A stretch of 64,000 nucleotides of DNA from Nitzschia sp. DOCU1 (Eukaryota > Bacillariophyta > Bacillariophyceae > Bacillariales > Bacillariaceae), in contig OX595985.1 of the NCBI GenBank assembly GCA_951394045.1, positions 4,092,001 to 4,156,000 on the forward strand. The letters run 5' to 3'. Numbering within the stretch: position 1 is the first letter of the stretch; each line of letters opens with the position of its first letter. A model generated the notes under the pieces. That model saw nothing but the letters and a program-made list of their open reading frames with translations. It made no database searches and was not told where the DNA came from. This document shows positions 14,081-28,400 of the stretch, one piece after another. Made by a program: the position numbers and the translations under genes.

Positions 14081-15220
14081 ATGAAGACCTCCTACTCCAA
14101 CCACGAGTACGCGAAGAAAGTTGCGTTGCTTCTGACTCAAGCCGCTCACGTCAACCCTCCGTTGATCCCCTTCCGTCGCGAGAAACCCAAGGACGAAGAG
14201 ATTCTCCAAGACGATGAGAAGTCCAAGAAGGTCAAGATCAAGTTAGACCCAACCGATGAGGATTCGGACGAGTTCGAAACGCGTTGCTTTATCTTCGAAC
14301 AAGGCGACGCCGAACGATGGGTCAAGTGGCGGATGCAGATGGACGAGTTGATTCGGGACGTCCCCTTGGACGATGGGGAGAAGAAAATCAAGTATGCGAA
14401 AGCGTTGTTGGCTGGAGAGGCAAGGCAAAGGTTCGCAGACATTGTGGCCAACCTACGTCACAGCATTGACGAGTCGGATGAAGAAGAAGAAGAGACCCCG
14501 GATGACACCTTTAACGAGGCGATGCAACGAATGGGGCAGTACTACTTCGGAACCGAACACGCCTACCGCCGCCAGCGAAACTATCTACGCTATCACGTGT
14601 TCATGATGGAGATGTCGTTGGCCGACTTCAAGGCTGAACTACTCCGTCAAAACAACATGCTACCTTACTTCCCGATCCCCGAAGACAAAACGAGCTGTGA
14701 GATGTTCGACGACGACGAACTCGTGGAGATCCTCGACCGAGCGAAAAGGATCGAGTGGCAGCGAGACCTGCTCACCTCGAACATCGATCCCTTCTCGATG
14801 ACGCTCGACGAGTACTACAAATACTTGGAAAAGCTCGAGGCCAAGCACGTCTTCGACGATGCGGTCAGAGCAGATAAAAAGAACAAAGAAAAGAAAAACG
14901 CCGAACGATCCGAAAGCGAAAGCAAGGACGGCGGTAAGAAAAGAAAGAGAGGCAAAGACCGCAAGAAAGCCGAAAAGGGGGACAGAAAGAAGCCCTGCGA
15001 GCACTGCGGCAAGTTTCATCCGGCCCCCGACGACAAGTGCTGGAGCCTTCCTGGCAATGCCAAGGATCGCCCAAACAAGCGTCCGCGTGGAGCCCGTGAG
15101 AACATGTTCTCGGCACTCCAGATGGAGACTGTCGTGAAAGCCCTCGCTAAGAAACAAAGTAAGAAAGAAAAAGGGAAGACCAAAGCCAAAAGGCAGGTCA
15201 GTTTCCAGCTGAATAATTAG
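14081..15220 (+). CDS. gag: Gypsy-I Gag (copy 2)
   Basis: 379-residue Gag, ATG 25 bases after the LTR. Same layout as copy 1: acidic middle (DESDEEEEE), lysine-rich stretch, CX2CX3HX5C zinc knuckle (CEHCGKFHPAPDDKC) near residue 307, and a basic tail. It terminates with UAG at 15218-15220 in the context AAU UAG UCA. Pol continues in frame. Intact. Confidence 0.94.
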   Translation: MKTSYSNHEYAKKVALLLTQAAHVNPPLIPFRREKPKDEEILQDDEKSKKVKIKLDPTDEDSDEFETRCFIFEQGDAERWVKWRMQMDELIRDVPLDDGEKKIKYAKALLAGEARQRFADIVANLRHSIDESDEEEEETPDDTFNEAMQRMGQYYFGTEHAYRRQRNYLRYHVFMMEMSLADFKAELLRQNNMLPYFPIPEDKTSCEMFDDDELVEILDRAKRIEWQRDLLTSNIDPFSMTLDEYYKYLEKLEAKHVFDDAVRADKKNKEKKNAERSESESKDGGKKRKRGKDRKKAEKGDRKKPCEHCGKFHPAPDDKCWSLPGNAKDRPNKRPRGARENMFSALQMETVVKALAKKQSKKEKGKTKAKRQVSFQLNN

Positions 15221-19187
<3,967 letters not shown>

Positions 19188-19230
19188 GGGTGGCCTCAAG
19201 GTAATTACGAAAAGCGACAGCAGCAGCCAT
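19188..19230 (-). pseudogene. gag: N-terminal end of Copia-III Gag
   Basis: The ATG at 19230 (minus strand) encodes MAAAVAFRNYLEAT up to the Gypsy-I insertion point. The reading continues at 13437 once the insertion and one TSD are removed. The 5' LTR and leader of Copia-III should lie just above 19230 but could not be delimited. Confidence 0.85.
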
Positions 19231-19883
19231 GTTGATCAGAGACAATTGTGATACGACAGTACGTTAACGAAAGATCCTTTTGATATCTTTTCGGAGGATT
19301 TTCCAGCATTGGTGAGATCGGCACATCTCTCTGCTCAGTCACATATTCTGTCAAGCAAGACCGCAGTGGCCATATGGTAACGACAATCGCTGATCAGGCG
19401 ATGCGCCCCACAGGCGTGCTTAAAAGGGTATACTTCGTGCATTGCACATTTTTCTCTCTTAAATACCCGTGCCGTTAACCCCCGAATGCAGGGTTTGTAT
19501 TTAGGTGCGTCCACCTAGTTGGCGCGCGCATACCAGCCCATATGCGAGCATGGCAGCATGATCGCCAGTTTTGCCGCGTCGGATGCAAAACACGAAACGA
19601 CGACCATGGGCTTTCCTTTTTGCCTCTTTGCGCCGAATCTCCTCATCATCTTTATGGAGAAACAGATATTGTCGTAGCCTTCCCAGGCTGTACCGAGTCT
19701 ACTGGGTCTGATAAACCATTAAATCTAGCAAGGAGTGGCGGACGATTCAGGCACGAACACACGATACGATGGATGGTGATTCAAACATTGGACGAAAGAA
19801 AATTGTGACCTTACTTTTATCTCGCGGGCATTTCCAGTCCCGCCTGAGTCCCTAATCTTGGCGACTATCACGGGGAATTAACG
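19231..19883. other. Unassigned DNA between Copia-III gag and Copia-I copy D
   Basis: About 650 bp with no recognisable gene. It probably includes the leader and LTR of Copia-III (minus strand), but without a second LTR the ends cannot be set. Confidence 0.45.
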
Positions 19884-21192
19884 GGTGGAGGCGGTGGTGG
19901 GCCCCCAGGTGGTGGTGGTGGAGGTGGACCTCCTCCAGCCAATCCAGTGGCTGCACCACAAAATCCCCCTGTCCCTCCACAACGTTTCCTCCTCACTCCA
20001 TGGGATGGAGAAATTGACTTGACCACTCGTCATGGTCAAAGAATGTGGGAGGAAGGAATCGAGGCTATGGATAGGAAGTTCACAGGAACCGCAAAGGACC
20101 TACCCCGTTTCATGGGTGATCTCAAAGTGCGAGTCCTCAAGTGCCGTTACAACTACATTGTTAATTTCGGCAATCTAAGCCTCTTGTCTGATCACGGACA
20201 AATTCCATTGGCAACTGTTCGAGCTGCTCGCGATGCCTTCAAGGCCAGGGGCGCACCCACCACCTTAGCAGAAGCTCAAGAGGGAATTCATCGTTTAATG
20301 ATGTTCCACTTTCTTTACGATTCATTGGAAAATTACCCCCTCAAGAAAATCCAGAATCAACTGGACGACATCAATGAAGATGGTCCTATGTTGTTAAAGA
20401 TCATTCTCAAGTCTATTTTTTTCTAATGCGACAACGTTCTCGATCAAAGAAAAACTCTTCAATTTGGATATGAAGAGGTACAAGCACAACGTTCAAGCCT
20501 TGAATCAGGATGTCCGTGAAAAGATGGTTGATCTCATTGCAGCAGGTCACAGAGCCGACGATACCGAGCTTGTGATCAATTTGTTTTGTGCCTACAATAC
20601 AAGCACGAACGAGGACTTCAAGACAGCTGTTGCTTTCTGGCGCAATCAGTGGGAAACTAACGAGTTCACAGATCCTGAAGTTCTCATGGAAAAGGCTGAT
20701 GAAAAGTACACTTCGCTCCGGGACTTTGGGTCCTGGGGAAAGAAGTCAGCAAAACACAAGCAAATCGTTGCTTTGACCTCGCAAATCAAATCGCTAAAAG
20801 ATGGAGCCTCTTCAAAGGAGAAGAAAGGCACCGGCGGTAAAAAGGGGTCTAGCGACACCGAGCAGAAGCACTCGTGGAAAAAGGATCGCTCTCTCTCTAC
20901 CACCACGGAGCTCAAGCGAAACGACAAGACGTATAAATGGTGCCCTGGGCCTGGACATGGTGGTACCGCAATGTGGGTACTCCACGAACCACGAACTTGC
21001 AAAGACTATGGCAAGGAAAAGAAATCCAAGTCGAACAAGGTTACTTTCAAGGAAAATGGCAATGACAATGCCAGCGCTACCGGTTACAATAAATCAGCTT
21101 TGACCGGAATGATGAAGCGCAACAACAAAGATCTCTCTGACGATGAGGTCACTTCCAAGCTTGAAGCCATCTTGGCTGTCATGCAGTCTTGA
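19884..21192 (+). pseudogene. gag: Copia-I Gag (copy D), 5' truncated and frameshifted
   Basis: Matches the Gag of copy B (55550-54135 minus) from the polyglycine tract onward. A lesion near 20416 (CTATTTTTTTCTAATG where copy B reads CTACTTTTACTGCTACGAATG) breaks the frame, leaving 19947-20426 and 20464-21192 as separate open stretches. Near the end is a possible Zn-binding CX5HX10HX5C motif (WCPGPGHGG...LHEPRTC). It ends in TGA at 21190-21192. The Pol ATG at 21214 is in the same frame. Confidence 0.88.
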
Positions 21193-24100
21193 AGGGGACG
21201 CCTGTGGGAAGCCATGGTGGCATCCTGCAGGCTCATCTGGCGACTAGCTTGGCTAGTTTGCATCTTTGTGAAGCTTTGTGTGTTTGCATACTTTAATGTG
21301 GGCGAACCAAATCTGTATATGGTTTACTCATTGTTTTCGAGACACAAGCATGCTCCACGAAAGATCAGGCCAGCCCGTCGGCCCCCGATATCAATTTGTA
21401 CGCTATCACTTGGCTCTGTTCTAGAACCCATCCTGTTATTTCTTGTAATTGGATCATGTCTCCTTTACCGGCGACCGCCCAACAAGTTCTTTGCCCTGCC
21501 AAACGACATCATTATTGCTGTGGCTCCTAAAGGGGCGAATCTTCGAAGATTTCTGCGTATTATCGTTTTCACGATCCTGACTTTACTCCTAATGAGCCAA
21601 TTGCCCGACATTTCATTCCAAGAATTGTTCAAAGTATGGAAGGCTCCGCACTCAAGCTGTGAGCATGAACATTGCGCATTCATGGCAATGCTTGAAAAGG
21701 AGAGCTTGCCCCGTTTGATCGGTGACTGGGACTCCGATTCCAATCCAATAGTCATTGACTCGGCTTGCTCCGCCTCCCTGACACCCTTCAAGAGTGACTT
21801 GCGGAACATCAAACCCCACAAGTCATCAGTAACAGGGTTTGGCGTGAGCAATATCACGCATGTTGGCGAGGTATCTTGGTGTGTTAAAGACATCAATGGC
21901 AACAACGTCTATCTCGAAGACGATACTTGCTACTATGCTCCAAACGCTCCGTATCGGTTGCTTTGCCCTCACAACTGGAAAAAATGCTGCAACAAGAAAC
22001 GGTACGATGCGGGAGAAACAGAGGGAGATCAAGCAACTTTCATGCTGTCTCCCAATGTCATGGACAATGACTACGTTCTATCTTGGAATCGTGGAAAAAC
22101 CCTGGTGACATGCAAGATTGATCCTTTGAACAATCTGCCTACTGTTTACACTATGGGCGAATATCGCGAGTTCAAGGCCTTTGTCTCGGCATTCCACGCC
22201 TTCCCAAACGTTATCGAGGATGACGATGACAACGAAATGGGAGAAACCATGTCAATTGTTGCCGATTCTGTCGACGACACCGTTCAGGATCACGAAGAAG
22301 AAAGTTTTATAACACCATCGAAAGCAAAGAGGGTGGATTTTTCTGTTGGTCCGAATCAAAAGGAACCAACTGTTTTAATTGATGATCCGATTACTCATCG
22401 AGATGAAGAACTCTTTCTTTCCTGGCATCTCAAGCTCGGTCATGCCCCCTATCAATATATTCGTTGAGCTGCACAGCTCGGAATCCTGCCACCCAAGCTG
22501 AAGAAAATTCGGAACGTCGTATGCCCTGCATGCATGTATGGGAAACAAAAGCGACGACCGTGGCGGACCAAAGGATCAGTTGAACAACAAGGAAAGATCA
22601 AGAAGGCAACTCGCCCAGGCGAATGCGTCTCGGTTGATCAATTAATTTCCGGCGTTCCAGGTCTCGTGGGACAATCGACCGGCAAGTTGACGAAGAATCG
22701 ATACATGGTGGCCACGATTTTTGTGGACCACTACTCCGATCTTGACTATGTTCATGTGCAAGCCTCTACTTCTGCAGACGATACTATCGAAGCGAAACAA
22801 GCCTTTGAGAAATTTGCACTCGATCGTGGGGTCAAAATCGAACAATATCATGCCGATAATGGCATTTTTGCATCTAGAGGTTTCAGGGAAGAGGTGCACC
22901 GCTGTGGCCAAAAGCTGACCTTTTGTGGGGTTGGTGCTCACCATCAAAATGGAGTGGCCGAACGGCGCATTCAAGACCTCACCGACTCCACTCGAGCAAT
23001 GCTAGCTCATGCCTCTCATCGCAATCCTGCTGTGACTGCTCATTTGTGGCCCTATGCTTTGCGGCATGCCAGCTACACAAGACGAATCCTGCCCCGCAAT
23101 GGGCATAGCAAGAGTCCTGAAGAGTTCTTCACAAGAGCTCCTGTTCGTCCGACAACAAAATATTTGCATCCCTTTGGTTGCCCCGTTTATGTTCTGCAAG
23201 CAGCGCTTCAAAGCGGGGGAACACAACCAAAGTGAAATGATCGATCGAGAGTTGGCATTTATTTGGGCCATTCAGCCCAGCATGCACCAAGTGTCGCACT
23301 CATTTTGAATCCGACAACTGGCTACGTGTCGCCACAATTTCATTGCATCTATGATAACAAGTTTGACACTCCAAGTCGTGACAAAAAATTTTCTCAGCTA
23401 TGGGCCGACAAGGCCGGATTATCAGAGGAGCCTGAACAAGAACCTTCATTTGATTTCCCTTCAAACGATTATTTAGGCAAAGCAATCCCAACGCATTTGC
23501 AGATTCCTTTTGAGCCTCCCGTTCCGGCAGTCGAAGAGCTGCCAACGCAAGACGAGTATAATTTCCCAATTCCCTATGATGAAGGAGATGATGCTCCGAA
23601 TGAAAATCAAGATTCGGTTCTTGACGAATTTGATGATGACCAGCCTGATCAAGAACCCCCAAATCCCATGCAAGAGCAAGAGGGAGCAATTCAGTCTCCA
23701 TTCTTTGCTGATGAACCGATTAGAACAACGAGAAGTGGCCGTGTGATTCAACGAACTCGCCGGCTTGCAGAGTCCAAACTGTTACCAAGACTTCGTTCTC
23801 TGGTCTCTGTTGTTCATCATGTGTCAAATGTGTTGTCTCGATTGGACGATGACAGCCTCAATGAGCTGACAAAGTTCGTTGCTTTTCCAGCAAGTTTGGC
23901 AGACAACAACACGATGTACCTCAAGGAAGCGATGCGGAAACCAGACAAAGACAAGTTTCTGGAAGCCATGGTCAAGGAAATTGACGATCATACTCGCCAA
24001 GGACATTGGAGGGTGACGACTAAAGCTGAAATGCGTTCAAGGGGCTACAACTACAGGCCAATCATGGCAATTTGGTCCTTTAAACGCAAGCGCAATCCAT

Positions 24101-24920
24101 TTGGTGAAATTACCAAGTACAAGCTCGCCTCTGTTGCCACGGAGGCCAAACCATCAAAGGCGTTCACTATGAAGAATCTTTCTCTCCAGTGGTTGCTTGG
24201 TCAACTGTCCGACTCATGCTTACACTTTCCGAAGTCTACGGATGGCATGCGAGACAGATTGATTTTGTTCTTGCTTTCCCACAGGCAAAGGTCAAAACGG
24301 ACATTTACATGAATGTACCGGAAAAATTTCGTGTCAATTCCAAAGGGGCAATGATCCTCGATGAAAAGGCCCCTCATCCTTCGAAGCAAGACTCTTGTGT
24401 GAAGTTAATTCAAAACGTTTATGGATTGGTCGATGCCAGTTTGACCTGGCATCAGCACATTTCCAAGGGCCTTGAGGATTTTGGATTCAAAAGAAGCCAA
24501 ACGGATCCATGCCTGTTTATTAAAGGCAACCTTTTGTTCAACCTTTATGTTGATGATGCCGTCTGTTTGACGCCAAACAAAGCAGATGCAGACAAGCTGA
24601 TTGTTGACCTTGCAAACAAGGGCTACATCCTTACAGATGAAGGCCCACTGTCGGCCTATCTCCGAATTCAGGTTGAGCGATTGAGTGAGAACCGAATCTC
24701 AATGAAGCAACCAGCATTTATTGATCGAATAATCAAGCAATGCAATCTCAAAGATCAACGAATGCACGACACACCAGCCGATACAATTTTGCACCGTGAT
24801 GAAGAGGGGGCAGAAAGAAAGACTGAGTTTCATTACCGTTCCATTATCGGACAACTCAATTATTTGGCGGCAACCACAAGGCCAGAGATCACATTTGCCG
24901 TTCATCAATGCGCATGATTC
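21193..24920 (+). pseudogene. pol: Copia-I pol (copy D), 5' part: membrane-like region, protease, integrase, RT
   Basis: Pol of copy D. The N-terminal 150 residues are strongly hydrophobic (LIWRLAWLVCIFVKLCVFAY, ILLFLVIGSCLL, IIVFTILTLLLMSQL) ahead of the protease motif VIDSACSASL (about 21752). Relative to the copy at 34425 it lacks 111 bp between two GCTATC hexamers. Lesions: TGG to TGA at 22465-22467, TGG to TGA at 23233-23235, and a one-base deletion near 24122 that is shared with copies at 724 and 37444. Integrase core D (VSVDQL), D (YHADNGIF) and E (GVAERRIQ) and RT YVDD (about 24547) are recognisable. Broken by Copia-IV at 24920. Confidence 0.88.
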
Positions 24921-25118
24921 TGTTCGAATATGGACGTGACTTGAGGTCAATCTAGTCATCTACGCGCGAGGTGCGCATCGGTCATCGATATTGGAAATCA
25001 GGATACGTAAGCCGACAATGGCACAATTTAGTCTTGGTCTAACAAGGAAAGGTTGTCTTTAGCTTTACAGTAGCTTATCATTACAAGGAAACAAGTAAGT
25101 CACAGGAAACTTTACACA
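24921..25118 (+). repeat. 5' LTR of Copia-IV
   Basis: 198 bp, from TGTTCGAATATGG to AACTTTACACA. Matches 30934-31131. Confidence 0.93.
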
Positions 25119-25476
25119 GTTTATCAGACCCAGGACGCTTTGGTGGGTTTCGAAGGTAGTAAGGAAAAAGAAAGAGTTTTCGAGGAGAACAAGGAAACAG
25201 GGCTACAAGGCAATTAGGCAATGCCAGGGACTGATCACCCCATACGGCGCCCGAGACACCCACAATTGAGGTGTAAAACTGCTTCGAAGTTGCGGCCCTG
25301 GTGCCACTTTTAATGCAACTCTCAGTGGGCAGGCTCGAGGTACAACAAAAGGAATATACAGAAAGGGTCTTTGACCCAAACTCAGGACAAAAGGCGACTA
25401 GGAAACGTGCGGATCGGGCTCCGGCCCACCGTTTTATTGACTAACATATTACTGTTTGCGCACAAATTAAGGAAAC
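25119..25476 (+). other. Copia-IV leader with candidate primer-binding site
   Basis: The sequence after the LTR reads GTTTATCAGACCCAGG. Its reverse complement contains CTGATAA, which could be an anticodon loop of the half-tRNA type, but the tRNA match is unproven. No gene lies between here and the ATG at 25477. Confidence 0.4.
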
Positions 25477-28400
25477 ATGGTTAACGATGCGACAGTTGCT
25501 CAGGCGAACGCCTACTTCAACGCTAATGGCGGGGCGAACGTGGACGATGTTCCTTTCATTTTGCACGATGTGCTTGGTTTGAGTCGCATGCAGGCCTTTC
25601 AGGTTCATTTGCAAGGCATCAACGATTTGGAGGACATGATTGGATTTACTGACAAGGAGTGGAGTGACATGGGAGGAAACATGAAGCCGAAGCTTAATGC
25701 GATTGGGATCAAGAAGTTGCAAATCCTCGCATTTTGGGTACGCGATTTGAATTCGCGTGGTGCAGCTTTGCATGCGGAGGACTTCAACGAACAGGCGTAT
25801 TCGGACGCTAAGAACCGATACAATTTAGGAATTCAGGAGAAGGAGGCAGGAAATGATGCTGATGAGATTAAAATGCCCGGGAAACTCAAGCCTGAGAAGT
25901 GGATTGATTGGGAGAAAGATTTCATAAATCATTTGGAAAGCATAAAGGGCGCTAGCAACGTCCCATTGTCCTACGTGGTCCGCGATGATAACGACCCAGA
26001 CAGGGACGATACCTTGCCGTTTTGGAGCGCTACACTCGAGGGTAGAGTATTCAAGAAAGACGCGGAGGTGGTATTCCGCAAGATTATGCAGTGCGTGATT
26101 GGTACGGACGCCTATCATTGGGTGAAAGGTAACGAAAAGCACAAGGACGGTAGGATGACGATGCAGGATCTCAGGTCCCACTACGATGGGCCAGATATGA
26201 AACAGCGTCGTTTGGAACAGGCTCGCTATCAAGTCGAGCATTTGCACTGGCGCAACGAACAGAGTAAGAGTTTTGAGTCATACGTCTCGGATCTTAAGTC
26301 GGCGTTTGAAACCATGAGGAAATATGGACGTCCTATTACAGGCGAGGAACAGGTTGAAAAGTTGACTCGCGGCATCAATTCTAATGCGCCTGAATTTAAG
26401 GCTACGGTTGAGTATATCATGTTGGACAGGAATTTGCGAGCTGATTTTGACAAAAGTGCTGCTACGCTCAGTGATACTTTGCGTCGTGCTCACCCTGCCA
26501 TGTTTGAACGAGGTGGTGGATACAAACGTGCTAACAGGCACATTTCACAGGCAAGCAACGATGGTCCAAATAACCGAGGCGGCCGCGGTCGAGGTGGCCG
26601 TGGTGGAGGTCGCGAAGGAAGAGGCGGTCGAGGAGGCAGATCCTCTAACCGCATCCCAGGAGTCCCGCAATCTTATGCTGGAGTGGACCTTTCCGATCCG
26701 CACCGATACATGACTGAGGCAGAGTGGTGGAGCTTGACTCCCGCTATTCGCTACGCAATTCAAACCGACCCAAACCGCGCTAAGGCTGTGGAGCAGCGCA
26801 AATTACAGAGGACGGAAGGTGGTAGAAGTGGTGGAAGAGGTCGAGGCGGCCGCGGCGGACGCAACATTTCGGCAGCTAACACAACGCAAGGCGATGTCTC
26901 CGCTATGACGGAGGCAATCGAACAAGCCGTGACTCGTGGCGTCATGGCGGCTACAAATCAAGATAACGCATCTGCTGCTGCGTCCGTGCCTACTGCACGA
27001 CCATCCAATGCTCAGCCTCCACGGATGGGACAAGGCGCTTACAGCGGCAACTCCCGAAATTCAAGCATGGTAAAGATCTTGAAAAGGACGTCTGGCAAGG
27101 CGCAAGTTGATACTACCGTATTCCCCATTGGTGAATTTCGCACCAACGAGATTGACAGCCGCTCGGATAATCATTGTTTCGGCAAGAATTTCCGACCCTT
27201 GGAGTACACTGGTGAAATTGTGGACGTCTCACCTTTTAATCCCGACTATGAACCGATTCGAGGAGTTCCCATGGTAACCGCAGCGACTGCATTTCAACTT
27301 CCCTCCACAGGTGAAACTGTTATTCTTGTTCTTCCGCAGGGACTTGCTACAATGGTGGCTCCTGTTGCTACAAACCGGCATTCCATTGTGACGCCGGAAT
27401 TGCTGGCACAGAAATGGAGAATTGGATTGGAAACCGCGAAGAATACTTTGCAGGTGACAACTCAGGTTGGAATCAGGACCGCGGTTCACCCTCTTCGGAG
27501 GCGCTACCGCACTGATATTTTATCGGATTCGAGGCGACGATTGAGAGCCAAATTCTACTCTGACACGATGGTCTCCGGAGTGAAGTCTATTCGGGGTAAT
27601 AAGTACGCACAGGTTTTTAGTGGTGAGGGACTGGTCAAGGTGCTCCCGATGGAGTCGAAAGGTGAAGCAGGCGCGGCGTTGCAAGAGTTTCTTGACGATG
27701 TGGGCGTACCGGAAATGATGACGGTAGATGGTGCTTTGGAGCAAGTTGCTCCTGGCAGTGACTTTGCCAAGGTCGCACGCAAAGTGCGGATGCTATTGCG
27801 ACAGACGGAACCTTACTCACCCTGGCAGAACCGCTGCGAACGGGACATTGGAACGCTGAGAAGGAAGTGGAGGAACAGGGCAACATCTCTAGGCGTCCCC
27901 AGGAGAGTGTGGGACTACGGCATGGTGTGGGAGGCCGAGATTTTATCTCGCACTGCTTCGGGGCGCGATGGAAGGACTGGCGTTGAACGAGTCACCGGCG
28001 ACTCGGTGGATATTTCCGAGTGGCTCGATTTCTCTTTTTGGGATCGTGTCTGGTACTGGGATAATCCCAACGCCGACATCAATCCACAACTTGGTAGGTT
28101 TGTTGGTGTGGCTCACCGAATTGGCGGAGCTCTTTGCGATTACGTTATGAATGAGACTGGAAGAGTCTTGGCTCGAACCACAGTCCAGCATGTGGTTGAG
28201 GATGATTACAAGAGCGACGATACTCGGCGAAGGATTGACAGGTTTGATCAAAGGTTAGCCGAGGCGCTCAACGATGAGAATTATGTCGATAGAAACGAGG
28301 AAGGTAAATTCGGGCAGCAGGATCTATTCGCAGACGAAGTCGAGGATCACGAAGTGGTCACGGCCATCGAAGGCGAAGACATGCCGGGCATCGATGTAGA

